Shown here: in pieces, positions 11,301 to 22,391 of the stretch
How positions within the stretch are numbered: the first letter of the stretch is position 1
How the letters are laid out: each line of letters starts with the position of its first letter
From: Filobasidium wieringae
Taxonomy: Eukaryota > Basidiomycota > Tremellomycetes > Filobasidiales > Filobasidiaceae
Direction: 5' to 3'
NCBI GenBank assembly: GCA_001600055.1
Contig: BCIV01000006.1
Span: forward strand, 974,377-1,038,376
Length of the DNA: 64,000 nucleotides
Notes under the pieces: generated by a model
The model's input: only the letters and a program-made list of their open reading frames with translations
What the model was told of the DNA's origin: nothing
Database searches by the model: none
Translations under genes and position numbers: made by a program

Positions 11301-12502
11301 GGTGGATAACGGAGTACTGTATCAAACGCACCACCACGTTCAACACTGACCAACTCCAGCTTCCCGAACCCTTGGTAAAGGTACTCACAAGTCAACCCTC
11401 TTCCATGCATGACGAAATACTCCCTCCACAACTTGATCTTGCTCCTCTCCCTAAGCTTCTTCGCATCCCCAGGATACCCAAAAGTCTCTCCCAATCCCCT
11501 TTCGTAAGTCCCCTTCCCGTCCCCTCCGGGACCACGGGCATCCGCAGCGGGGGAATGAGCGTTCTTCTCTTCCCCAGCCAAAGTGGAGGAAGAGGTGGGA
11601 TGGTCGGAACCTAACTGGATGAGATCGATTTTAGGTAAAGAATGGGTCAGGAGGAATGCTGGTTGGGTCAAGAGGTATTCCGAGTAGAGGGAAGGGAGGA
11701 AGGGTTTGAGGAGTTTCATCTCCGGTAGTTGAGATTTGAGCGCGTCTCTTAGTAAGATGGAGAAATGTTCGGCGGTCGGAAGGAGGGAGGTCAGTTGGAG
11801 GATCTATGTGAAGTGAGGGAGAGATTAGGTGTGGAGCAAGGAGAGGATAGGAGGAAGAGGACGAACGATTCGGAGTCCGTGCCATGTTGCTAAACTTAGA
11901 GCGAATACTCCTGCTCGTGAGTTTAGACTGTGACAAGGCGGTCAGTGTCAATTTGGATCCCGTATCCATGAGAGGAAAGTAATTACCGTTCAACTCTTCG
12001 GATAGTGTAGAGAGGTAGAGTGAACCTCGCTGAACGTTTGTCGAGGGACATGAAGCATAGGAACGGAGGTAATAGATGTAATTTCCCCGACTAACGGACA
12101 AATCTAACTTGTCAGCAACGGTCCTTATTCTCCTCATACAGCTCAACTCAACTCACATAAACCTCATCCTTGCCTTCCACACTGAGAATCGCACTGATCT
12201 CCATCCCGAGCGTGCCATTCATCATCCCAACCCCGCCAGCCTCGATCTTATCCTTCATAGCTTGCTCATGCCTAGAATCCTTGACCAACTTGGGAGGAGC
12301 TGCTGGATCGTATGAAGGGGACGCCTGAGGTACTACCCATAGTAAAGGCGGGACGTTGAATAACTTTCGAGGGTTCGTGTATATGGGTTAGATTACGGAC
12401 GGGAGAATGAGAATGAGTTTGAGAGGGGGAATGACTCACGAGACGGGTTATGTCGTCCTTGCTCGGTTCTTGGTACGCTCTCAGGTGGAGAGGGAGAGAC
12501 AT
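8395..12502 (-). CDS. GRAM-TBC-EF-hand Rab GTPase-activating protein (Gyp2/Mdr1, TBC1D8/9-like)
   Basis: Accelerates GTP hydrolysis by Rab/Ypt proteins in membrane traffic. Fifteen exons sum to 1082 codons with every phase consistent. Order: GRAM domain ([20 protein letters not shown], then [13 protein letters not shown]), a linker, and TBC domain from [11 protein letters not shown] through [11 protein letters not shown] (arginine finger R) and YCQALN (glutamine finger) to SLPWFLSLYI. An EF-hand follows ([13 protein letters not shown]), then [12 protein letters not shown] and an acidic tail. Unusual introns: a 9-nt micro-exon at 10843-10851, a 54-nt stop-free intron at 9638-9691, a GC-AG intron at 9384-9442, and a G16 tract inside intron 11148-11223. 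ATG 12502 is chosen; an in-frame ATG at 12661 would run further toward the divergent VPS36 gene. Confidence 0.9.
11202..11217. repeat. Run of 16 G inside a RabGAP intron
   Basis: Sixteen consecutive G on the plus strand, so poly-C in the transcript, directly after the donor GTACGT of intron 11148-11223. Probably hypervariable in length and prone to sequencing error. Confidence 0.9.
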
Positions 12503-12738
12503 CCCTGTGATGGTGCGGTCGTTTGATACAGTGTGTGTGGTGTGGCTGGTGGCTCTGGTGATATCGTTGATGGTGACTCTGAAGAGATCTGACCAGTTGA
12601 ATGACGAGTACTTCGCAGCAGAATACGCGCTTATCAGTTCAACCAACCTCGATATCAACAACCTCGCCAGCCAAGAACACAGCGACCATCCTCCCTTCTC
12701 CTACACCATCCACCACTCCTGGCTTGTCCTGAACCTAC

Positions 12739-14794
12739 ATGTCCAGTCCATTCCAGTCTCATGTCAAAGCACTCGAAATCTCAACACCCAACGCTCAAGT
12801 GCACGACCTCCTGGATCTGAATTCGGGCGAAGAGTGGATCTACGGTCAACATGGTGTAGGATTATACGATGGGTGACTGAATTTCATCTATTCAATCGGT
12901 TTACCGGGCAACAGACACTGATGATGACTCTTATAGGAATGCTAAGCTACCGGACCACCAATCCCTTTCAGTACAACTTACAACACACCGTCTCCTCTTC
13001 CTTAACCCAACCACCTCTTCCCTCGCAAGCGGCTCTAACTCTATATCACCCTCTTTACAGATCTCATTATCCGATGTCCGACAAACAGAGTATTATGCCG
13101 GTTTCATGCGATCCAGTGCCAAGATCACTCTATTCCTAGGTCCTCTGGCAGGGTCGAACGATCCCACCGATCTAAGTTCAGGGAATGGGGATCATGCTCT
13201 AACAACGCAGGGGGAATGGACCTGTATTGTCTGTGGAACGACGAACACGTTATCGAACCCTGGGATCGGAACCTTTGGATCGAACCAACAACGATGTACC
13301 CTCTGTGGAGTTATCAGGCAGAATGAAACCTCTCTTCCCAGCCGATCCAACACCCCCGTTCTAGCTGCACAGAGATCAGGATCGACCACTCCTGGGATCC
13401 TCAGCTCTACGGCTCTGCGGCCGACCGATCAGGCGCAATCGGATGGATCAGGGGGTACAGACATCGAGATCTCTTGTCCCAGATGCACTTTTCTCAATCC
13501 AGCTGGAACCACACGATGTGAAATCTGTACCGCTCCTCTCAACCTCGATTCTACCTCCACATCTATACCCAACGCTACACCTATACCTGTCCAGAATACA
13601 CCCACCCCGCCCCGTCCAGCTTCGTTCTTGGTAGGAACCTCCCTCGCTCGGGATAAAAGTATGGCGACGCTCCGGATCTCGTTCAGAAAAGGGGGAGAGA
13701 AGGAGGTTTACAAACGTTTGAAAGCCGTCTTGAGCGCCAGAGCTTGGGAGAGGAAGGGTAGGGATGGGGCGCGGAGGGATACGGGTGGAGGAGTCGGAGG
13801 AGAGGGGAGGGATGATGTGGGGAGGGGAGTGGTGGGGATCGGTATGTCCTCTTGTCTTTTTTCTTCAATGCATGGGTTTTCTTATTAATGACTCCATATC
13901 GTTAAATCCTTAAAGATGGGATCCTCAGTACCATTTCTCTGGAAAACAAGATGAAACAGGACCAAGTGACCGATGCTTTCAGCGATTTAGAAGCCCTCAT
14001 GATCCGAGCGGGGGAGATGGTCCATCTTGTTCAAACGCTCAATCAGAAATTGACCGTCCAGCAGGAACAAAAATCCCTCTCCTCCCCTCAAGCTGGAAAT
14101 CAAGGACAGCTTCAGGGGGAGGACGAATCCACCCAAACGTTCTTGAGGAGTAGTCTGGTTCAGCTCGGATTACCTACTCCGGCCGTGACGATGGACATGG
14201 CCGCTTCCGATCGAGCGTACGTGGATGGGTTGGCAAAGGAATTGGCAGGATTGTTGACTGGGGGAGGGAGGAGTGAGGGAATCATGTTGGGGAAGAATGG
14301 GAGGGGTTTGGTAGGTATGGATGAGGTTTGGGGTTTATGGAATAGAGCCAGAGGGGTTTGTGAGTCTGTTTGATGGTCTTGTCTTACCGACTCACTCACC
14401 TTATACGTCACCCGCTCTTTTAGCTCTGGTTTCGCCTGCGGATTTTAGAAAGACGATTCCTCTATTACCAACGTATACCAAACCGAGGGTGGAAATGATG
14501 ACTTTTCCCAGCGGTCTTTCCGTCTTGCATACCCCTTATTATCATACCCAGATCTTTTCTGCTCGACTCCTTCGACAGCTCGAGCCGGCCCCGTCTGATC
14601 CGATGGAGAACTCGTTATCGACCGTTGAGATCGCTTTAATGGAGGGGCTTTCGGTCGCGCTGGCAAAGGAATTGATTTACTTGGTAGAGGCTCAGACGGG
14701 GAGTTTGGTTAGGGACGAACAGGCACAGGAACAGGGCGGAGGGGAAAGATGGTATAAGAATCTGATCATGGATTTCAAGGTGGAGGATATTTGA
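12739..14794 (+). CDS. VPS36: ESCRT-II subunit Vps36 (split GLUE domain with two NZF fingers)
   Basis: Endosomal sorting of ubiquitinated cargo as part of ESCRT-II. Exons 12739-12872, 12937-13841, 13916-14359 and 14424-14794 give 617 codons. The N-terminal GLUE half contains HRLLFLNP and the second half resumes at MATLRISFRKGG. Two zinc fingers of the NZF type interrupt the GLUE domain: WTCIVCG...CTLCG and CPRCTFLNPAGTTRCEIC. The C-terminal EAP30/winged-helix part has DGILSTISLENK, LVSPADFRKTIPLL and FPSGLSVLHTP. The insertion of two fingers matches the yeast arrangement; animal EAP45 lacks them. The upstream region is shared with the divergent RabGAP gene. Confidence 0.93.
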
Positions 14795-14861
14795 GAGTTG
14801 TAGCACAAAGACACATTGAATCGGTTGTAATCAAATGCATTGTTCAGGATGGTCCGATATC

Positions 14862-16016
14862 TCAGATGGTTACCTTGGTAACATCGCTTTTCAAGCTGTC
14901 ATCCGACCCGGTGTCCGAGACATCGTCCGAGACTACAGAGACATCGTCTGAATTCACAGAGAGGAGATCGTCGTCAGTCTCGTCCTTGCCTTCCTTGCCT
15001 TCCTCATCGGCAGAATCTCCTTGTGATAAGGTGTCAGTCTCACCATCCGTTATGACGCCTGGACCAGAAGTAGTTGTGACCGCGTTCTTTGTGGCGTTAG
15101 GTCGCATCAATACTGTGGTTGTCCTTGTAGCTTGACTCTGAAGTTCTTTGGCTATGACCTTCCTGATTTGTACCTTTTCAGAGCTCAGGTATACCTCGAT
15201 CGGTATTGGAGGGCCACGACGTTCAGTACCATCGTCAAAATTCGTGACCATGACAGGCGCGTCTGTCATCACTTCATGAAACAAACAACCGGGTCCGGTA
15301 TAAGAGCTGACGTCGGAAGTTTTCGATGATCTGTTGCTCAAACTACCGGTGAGTATAGACGTCGAGTCAGACGTGATCGATAGCTCCGATTCATCAATTT
15401 CAAGATCCTCGGCCTCCCGTATATACCTCTGACCAAGGGCTTGGAAATAAGGTTGGATGTCTGAGGAGGTGCTGAGGCCCTTGTAATCCGCCTCCAGATA
15501 CTTCAGTGTGTGGAGCTTCGTCTTTGTTTTCGATACGATCTTCCGCCTCTCTTCCTGCAATTCTGCTTCTCTGACACCCGCCTCTGCTTCCAACAAGAGC
15601 AATTGCTTTTCTCGTGCCGCCTCTTCTGAGCTTTGCTTTACTTGTTGATATGTCTCAGCGAGATCTACAGGTATAAAGTCCTCCAGGTCATCCCTCACTT
15701 TTGCCTTCGCCTGAGCCGAAAGCACTGCGTCGAGATATTCAATCCCCACATGATGATCGTCCAACCAAGCCTTGGCTCTAGCGTCGCGATCGATTGCCTC
15801 TGCTTTGTGTCTCACATATTCAGCGCGACGAGCTTGAAGTAAGAGCTCAAATTCCGCCTGCTTTTGATCTTGCAATTGTTCTGTTTCCATTTCCGCGGTC
15901 TCCTTGATAGCTTCTGCGATGACCTTGTCGGCGACAGCGGCCGGATCAGTGAATATGTCCTGGGGGCGTACAAACCCTTCTTCGAGCACAGGCGTGGCTG
16001 AGGGAGGAAGCGCCAT
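14862..16016 (-). CDS. Coiled-coil protein of unknown function
   Basis: A single uninterrupted frame of 384 codons, unusual here where most genes are intron-rich. Residues ~20-200 are helical and strongly charged (QDQKQAEFELLLQARRAEY, QEERRKIVSKTKTKLH), typical of a coiled coil. The C-terminal ~60 residues are very acidic and Ser/Asp-rich (DDDLLSVNSDDVSVVSDDVS). No domain is recognised and no transmembrane segment is visible. It converges on VPS36 with about 67 bp between the two stops. Confidence 0.65.
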   Translation of the reverse strand: MALPPSATPVLEEGFVRPQDIFTDPAAVADKVIAEAIKETAEMETEQLQDQKQAEFELLLQARRAEYVRHKAEAIDRDARAKAWLDDHHVGIEYLDAVLSAQAKAKVRDDLEDFIPVDLAETYQQVKQSSEEAAREKQLLLLEAEAGVREAELQEERRKIVSKTKTKLHTLKYLEADYKGLSTSSDIQPYFQALGQRYIREAEDLEIDESELSITSDSTSILTGSLSNRSSKTSDVSSYTGPGCLFHEVMTDAPVMVTNFDDGTERRGPPIPIEVYLSSEKVQIRKVIAKELQSQATRTTTVLMRPNATKNAVTTTSGPGVITDGETDTLSQGDSADEEGKEGKDETDDDLLSVNSDDVSVVSDDVSDTGSDDSLKSDVTKVTI

Positions 16017-16844
16017 TAATTTCCGAGATTGAAACTTCGGAGGATGAAAAGTTTGTGGACTTCATGTATCCTGTTTTACCAGCAAAAGATGGCATCGGAT
16101 TCGCACAAATGCCTGTGTTTCATACAGAAAGGGCGAGAGCGCGTCACAAAGGAATGATAGCGACATGAAACACTAGCGCGGTTGCATGTAGCAAACGCTG
16201 CGTGAGTCTCGGCTTCGACCCCAATCGACCCCGGGAGGGATTTTGTACGTCCCACTACAAAGATAGTGTCAGTGTCTTCCGAGTCTGCATCGTTTGCGCT
16301 CGAGTCAGTCGTAATCTTGCTGTATGATGATGCTTGCGGAGTCTGGATGTAATCGTACGAAAACGAATGCAGAGTCATGATGTGGTGAACGCAAAGTGAT
16401 GATGTTGTCGTACGACCATGGACACAGAGTCATGATGAACAGTCATTTCTTCTCTGTGTTCTGTTTCACCTCCTGTCCTATGAGCTGTTTGATATGTTCT
16501 CTATGGGTCGGTTTAAATGCGTCTATGGATATTGGTAGTGACTACATGGTGAGATTGTTTGCTTCAAATCTTGCAGCCCCGGCTGAGTCCAGAGTGATTT
16601 TGGTAAGATTCACACCTGCAAATTGACGCCCTGCTGCTTGCGGTTTTATTTTTGGAGTGTAAGTATTGAGGTGCTTGACCTTGTAAGTAGTATCGGTAGA
16701 TCTGTAACTATACGGTCCTCATCAATCTAGACACAGCCAATTATTGCCGTTCCGGTTGCTAGGTTGTCAGCTATCCAGATGGGAATCCTTAAGGGTCAGA
16801 GCGCACACATATCATAGTTCGAAGAGGATGATACATCTGCTAGA
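16017..16844. other. Intergenic stretch with a small minus-strand ORF
   Basis: An uninterrupted 100-codon minus-strand frame (16378-16076) begins MTLHSFSYDYIQTPQ, contains an acidic SEDTDTIFVVG patch and ends in a Cys/His-rich segment. It has no recognised domain and may be a chance frame or a small species-specific gene. Nothing else is seen here. Confidence 0.3.
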
Positions 16845-18383
16845 TCATACACCTTCTGCAACTCTACCATAACCGGCACCTGCCCTCTTACGGCCCATGA
16901 TCTTGCCTACAAGAACCCGGCCTCTCTCAGTGTTGATCCAGTAAGCGACTGCTAATACTGGAACGAGGATGAACAAGAAGGTGATGAAAGTGTAGGAATA
17001 ACTCCTGGTCGCTTTAGGATCAAGGTAAGGGGAATCAGTATCGTCTGATCCAGTGATCGGGATCTGCGGTACTTCTTCCTCCTGTGCGGTAACAAGCGGG
17101 GAAAAACAAGACGAAGACACCGAATCAGCTCCGTTCGGTAGACATGACATCTCGATCTCATCTTTCATATGGCTGTTTCTTCCTCCTACAAACGGCTCAC
17201 AGAGCGTTTCTTTCCTCTTTTGCATCTGTTTCTCCTATCTGACGATTCACCTAGACTACGGAATAAGGATTTAAAGCTCGATTCTAAAAGGTACCTGGTT
17301 GCCTTCACCATCGACCTCGGGCTCGATCTCGATTTCTCCAGCATCAACGATGACGACGTCCCTGTAAAGCAAGGCCATCATTGAGCAATGTTCATGATTC
17401 GTCATCTCAATTGATGGACTCACTTGACGGGCCTGTCTCCTCGTCCCTTGGGAACCTTCTCGATAGCGTGAACGACGTCCATACCCTCGATAACATCACC
17501 AAAGACGACCTGTATACGGCGAGGTATATCGTCAACTCGTGTGCCCGTGACACATGATGAAGAGAGACTAACATGTTTCCCGTCCAACCAGTTGGTGATA
17601 GCAGTAGTGATGAAGAATTGAGAACCTGTCATTGAGCAGATCCGTTTAGACAAATGAATCGGCGGCTGTAGTGGAGATTACGTACCGTTGGTGTCTCGCC
17701 CACTGTTAGCCATGCTCAACCTTCCAGGGTGAGTGTGCTTCAACTTGAAGTTCTCGTCTGCGAATTTAGCTCCGTAGATCGACTTTCCACCAGTTCCGTC
17801 TCCTCGAGTGAAATCTCCTCCCTGAAAGTCGAGATATCCATGTTAGCATAACGATACAGGTCTAACCGAATTGGACGAACCTGGTTCATGAAACCGGGAA
17901 TGACTCGGTGGAAGACGGACCCCTTGTAACCGTAATCGATGGCGGTACCATCAGCGAGCTTTTGAGTACAGAGGGCTCGGAAGTTCTACAACCAGCAAAG
18001 GCGTGAGCAAACGTATTACGCTAGGCAGCGCTAGTTGAGCTTACCTCGACGGTCTTGGGGACGGTCCTACCATGAACAAACGATCGGTTGAGTGAAAAAG
18101 TTACAAGAGGGAAAGCCAAAGATGCGGCTTACTTTCCGTAAAGCCCGATGACGATTCGTCCAAGGGATTCACCGCCGTGCTCAATATCAAAGTAGACCTA
18201 TCAAGCGTCACAAACACTTATCAGCTTCATGGATACACGTCCGAAGTCAAGCTAACAGCTGGAACGGACCTTGTTGGTGATGATAGGTCCCTTGGCTGCC
18301 TCGACCTGACTGGCCATACAGATGGTAGCCACGATGGCACCTGCCAGGATGGAGAGGATGAATTTGATGTCCGTGAACTTCAT
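16845..18383 (-). CDS. ER cyclophilin (peptidyl-prolyl isomerase B-like) with C-terminal membrane segment
   Basis: Secretory-pathway proline isomerase. The signal peptide [19 protein letters not shown]... ends near EAA|KGP. The cyclophilin domain keeps the active-site residues: [37 protein letters not shown]. The domain ends at [19 protein letters not shown] 213-nt intron (17082-17294) joins this to a tail with an acidic linker ([16 protein letters not shown]), one transmembrane span ([18 protein letters not shown]) and a basic end. If the intron is retained, the protein instead stops after VPFRIEL, which resembles an ER-retrieval tetrapeptide. Earlier introns are 60-80 nt; the last is by far the longest. 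Confidence 0.9.
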
Positions 18384-18612
18384 TGTGTGATGTAGATGTT
18401 ACGGGGTGTCTAAATCCTGCGAAGCTGTGTGAGAAGGAGTTATCGAGGTCGATGCTCTGAACGAGTGATGAGTAACGACGTGGAATCGCGGCAAACGTCG
18501 AGTCTCAGCTCTGATGTTCCCTAGAGTTCGTTTGGTCTGATCATATGTTCATTCTCATGTAATTCTATTTCTACCGTTCTTTCCTTGCTTTATATACAAT
18601 CCTCATCATATC

Positions 18613-19595
18613 CTAGTTCTTCTTCTGCTTAGGGTTCAAAGTAAGGTAACCCAAGTTCAAATAGGTAGCTGTAAACAAGAACACACAAGCATAAGCCATC
18701 AACGCGACCCCAATTCTCATCACCCGCAAATGCAGCCACTCACCATAACTCAACCAGGCCAAGTAAGGTACGGTGAACCAAGCAGGGTTGACGCTCCAAC
18801 TTCCCTTCCCTCCCAACTGTCCGGCTCCCAAGGGGATGGGCCCGAGGTTATAAAGCTGTTTAGCCCAGAGTCCTACGGTCCCGGTCAAAGCGAGGATATC
18901 GATGAGAGCGAGACCTTTTTGGTGTAGACCGAAGAAGAGGGGGGTCCAGAGCATGTTGAGACCCAATTGGGCGTAGTAGAGCTCGAGGGATTTGACGGCC
19001 GTTGCGCTAGATCGTCGAGGTGTTCGTTATCGCGTGGACATTTAGGGGAAGAGGCTCTAGGATGTGCGGACTCACGTAGTAGAAGGGGTCAGAGCACCTT
19101 CGTAAGCCTTCCATGCCAGGTGGGAAGCGAACCCCATACCTAAGATATCCGAGCTGAATCAACCTCCTCTCGCACTTGACAAGTAAAAGAACGATACGTA
19201 CCGGCATAGAGCAGAGTCCAAGTAGGTCCGAAAGCCCATTTAGGAGGGTTACCGGGGGGAGCAACCATGTTCTATGTAGCAGTACTGATCACATTAGATA
19301 GCTACATCTGGATAAGCTGGACGAGATGACTGACGTTGTACCATGCTGATTTAGCTCCCCTCTTCTTGGAAGCGGTGATCAAGCCTGAAGAGATCCCTAG
19401 AGTAACGGGAAGACCGACTATTCATTCAAGTTCGAGAGTCAGTCAGGCTTCGGACTTCGATAGAGGATACCGGCTTACTGGCCAGGATGGGGTGTTGAGG
19501 GAGATTAAGCAAGATTTCGGGTAAAGGCGACACTATCGGTTTGAAATCAGCCGGGCTTTCCCTTGGGTCGAGGCGATTGTTGTGATCGACATACT
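18613..19595 (-). CDS. TspO/MBR (peripheral benzodiazepine receptor) family membrane protein
   Basis: Five-helix outer mitochondrial or ER membrane protein that binds tetrapyrroles/sterols in other organisms. Recognisable segments: GLPVTLGISSG, PPGNPPKWAFGPTWTLLYAG (family hallmark), LNMLWTPLFFGLHQKG, LWAKQLYN and YLAWLSYGEW. The reading frame reaches no ATG until intron 19533-19594 (donor GTATGT, branch CTGAT, acceptor ATAG) is removed. Splicing then joins A19595 to TG at 19532-19531 and creates ATG TCG CCT TTA. Further exons are 19532-19479 and 19417-19335, continuing from 19271 down to 18613. An upstream non-ATG start is the alternative. Confidence 0.88.
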
Positions 19596-19917
19596 TTTTG
19601 AAGGAATTGGATGTTCTGATTATTAGTTACCCAGTAGTATATCCAGTATATCCAGCAGCAGTTGCCCAGAGCGCAGAGCTCTAGGTGATTTGTTGCTTTG
19701 TTGATAGGTTCAGACGACCTCTATTCACTTTGCAATCCGGGACATGCGTTATGCGTTATCGCAGACCGGAGCAACAGGGTGACGTCATCGACTTTCCGTT
19801 CAGCCTTCAAAGGGATCTGACCCCTAATCCGATACATATACAGCACCAAGTTCTCAGCGTTTCTTCCCTTTCCTTACAGCTCACCACATCATCAACTCAC
19901 CCCAGCAGCCATTCACC
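19596..19917. promoter_or_regulatory. Divergent intergenic region, TspO / EI24 genes
   Basis: About 320 bp between two divergent genes, so both promoters lie here. The last ~60 bp before the EI24-like start are pyrimidine-rich with TTCC/CACC runs. A TGACGTCA palindrome (CRE-type) lies near 19780. No other defined element is seen. Confidence 0.4.
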
Positions 19918-21217
19918 ATGTCGCAGACCAACAAACCCCTAGCACAGAACATACAGGATACCGCCAAGAGGCAGGTGAACGAGGTCGTCAGGGTGTCCGA
20001 GGATGCTGTAACTAGCGGAGCTTGGGTGTATCCTATCAAGGTGAGTTTGCTTGATCTAGCCGTTGATCATAATATCGCGTGCTGATTCGTACTCTTCAGG
20101 GACTCATTCACACTGCTACTCGTATGTACAATGAGCGAGATGGAAATCGGTATCAAGCTAATACCATGTCTACCTCAATGCAGACCCGAACCTCATGAAA
20201 CCCCTCATCCCCGTTCTCCTGCGGGCAGCCGGAACCTCCCTTGCCGTCCTCATCGGGATGTTTACCTTCACCTATCTACCTCAGGTGGCCGTTTTGGCCT
20301 TCGTCACCGGTCCTCTCGGTATGTCCACAGCCGGCTTTTGCGTACAGAGCATGGACTGATGACACGACCGGTCGAGTTTCTAGCTTTTATCGGAGCGGTT
20401 CCTTTGGTCCTGGGAGAGTCTTATATTATTATCATGTTCCTCACTCGAACCTACTTGTTGGGTCAGGCTAGTATTGATGTTTTCGATGCCGTGAGTTTTA
20501 ACATCCCTTTTGTTTCTGGGAGACGAACGGTTCCTGATCCCCGAACCCTTATTTCTAGGTCTTGCTCGCTCGTAACCACCGCTCCTTAGTCTCCCAAGGC
20601 CGACTCGTCAGTGGAGGCTCGTCGGGAGGAAGCAAGGTCACTAAACTTGGGAAAGCCATTTCGAAACCTTTGACTGGGAAATGGTTCATGAGCGTAGACG
20701 GGATCGTCCGATACGTCTTGAGTTTGCCCTTGAACTTTATCCCCGTTGTTGGAACTGTTTTCTTCCTTGGTGAGTCGTCGCGTCGCTATTGAGGGTAGGA
20801 GACGGTGGTGTTGATGAGACTTCGTGGGTCCATAGGTTATAACGGAATGAAAGCTGGTCCTTCTTACCACCAGCGTTACTTCCAGCTCAAAGGTTACGAC
20901 AAGGCAAAGAAAGCCGAGGTCATCAAGAAGAGACGAGGAGCATACACCGCGTACGTCTTTCCCCGGTTTTCTTAAACCATCCTATAACTCCCAACTGACC
21001 CACCCCCATCTATACCAGGTTCGGAACCGTCGCGATGGCTCTCAACTTGATCCCCATCGCTTCGGTCTTCTTCACCCTCACTACCTCTGTCGGTGCCGCC
21101 TTGTGGGCGAGTGATATTGAGAACAAATCTTCCGGAACTCAACCTTCTCAGGAAACTGATGTTACTCTCGGGGACGATTGGGGTAAGAAGGAGGTCGGGG
21201 GGAAGAAGGAGTTGTAA
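19918..21217 (+). CDS. EI24/Rrt8-family multi-pass membrane protein
   Basis: Seven exons (19918-20040, 20100-20121, 20184-20318, 20384-20490, 20559-20769, 20836-20950, 21019-21217) give 303 codons. Four or more hydrophobic spans are visible, including LLRAAGTSLAVLIGMFTFTY, LAFIGAVPLVLGESYIIIMF, VLSLPLNFIPVVGTVFFLG and MALNLIPIASVFFTLT. The NFIPVVGT block is typical of the EI24/CysZ-like family that includes yeast Rrt8/Lds. Those proteins sit on lipid droplets or the ER and affect spore-wall lipids; the role here is inferred. The tail is hydrophilic and ends in GGKKEL. Confidence 0.8.
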
Positions 21218-22391
21218 AGTGGTCCACACGGTGGGAGTCGGAATCATCGAGCGATGGATCGGTTGTGCAAGGGAGATTGGCGTGCAAGAATGTAGCTTAT
21301 AAACGTATATACGAAACGTCAATGAAACGAGAGCTACCATCTTCGGCGGGGCCTGATCTCGCCTCTCATTTTTCTATTTCGTTTTTCTTGATGTACACAA
21401 CCCAGATCTCACAACTCGGATCGGAAGAAAGAACCAACCTCTTCCGAGTATATATATGCCAAGGACGCAATTGAAGATCTCATGGCTGCAATCATTAGGC
21501 ATGAAAGAGAGGCCAAGAGGATTAAGGGCATTGCTTCAGCTGCTCTGACCAAAGCTGACAAGTCCAATGACCACAGGCATGCCCAGAGCTTTCATGCAAG
21601 GGGCCCTGTACACGGTGGACGATCTCATTGGGCAATGCCCTACTTTCGATCTTTGCTTAGAGGTCTTTATCCGGCGCGTCCTCAACCTTCCTTGAAAAAC
21701 CGGAGTTTCATACGTATATCGATCCACTCCACCGACGTGCAAAGGTTCCACCGGCTTCCTCCCCTTGGTTCAAGCCGTAGATCTGTACAAACAGATAGTC
21801 AAAAGTTCTCATGAGGACTATGGGATTTCGGAACACGTTTGGTAATATGGTAGTCAAGGGCAGGATTCGAAAAGCTCAACCTTGACTATGGGCACGAAGG
21901 GTTCCACGATCTCGGTCATCAGATCATCAACGACGATAACGAGAGGATTTAAAGTGCCGGACAGTTTCAGCAGGCGCAAGCACATACTGGAAGTAGCGGT
22001 GGCGATGGGATACCACGACGAATAAGGCCATGGGCGGGAGCGAGTCCTTCGTGGACGACTTACGAGGGATTTTATTGTATTGGTGCGATCGGTGATCATG
22101 ATGGGGTGCTTCTGGTTGAAAAGTCAAGTAATGCTGAACCGCCATTTCGTGCTTGTGCAGGTGCTGGGGAACAGGTCTTCACCAGATCCCCCCCCCCCTC
22201 CCGGACCTTGCCGATATCACGATCGTCCCAGTGGATCTGTTCAAATGCCATCTTCATCTGGAGTAGGACCACAATAAGACCGGTGCATCATGTATTATGG
22301 TGTTCATACTTTTCACTTGCTTTACACTTGTCATGTTCCTATCTTACGCTGAAATCGAGATCACCCCTTTTTTGTACGTAAAACCTCGCAC
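21218..22391. other. Long intergenic stretch, no supported gene
   Basis: Contains several short frames (for example 21482-21814 plus strand) broken by stops in every frame. A poly-C run near 22190 is the only low-complexity tract. Some frames look coding-like in pieces, so a decayed gene is possible, but I cannot assign one. The last ~100 bases are the 3' flank of the esterase gene. Confidence 0.4.

Noticed and set aside
13683..13868. Pro/Ser-rich antisense frames over VPS36 and other genes
   Set aside because: They are shadows of strongly biased coding sequence on the other strand and have no start or splice context.
20122..20183. Short exon 20100-20121 (22 nt) of the EI24-like gene as an artefact
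   Set aside because: It joins in phase on both sides (GLIHTAT then HPNLMKP), so it is kept as a real exon.
21482..22280. Broken gene in the 21.2-22.4 kb gap
   Set aside because: Coding-like fragments occur in several frames, but none matches a family I recognise, so no pseudogene is claimed.
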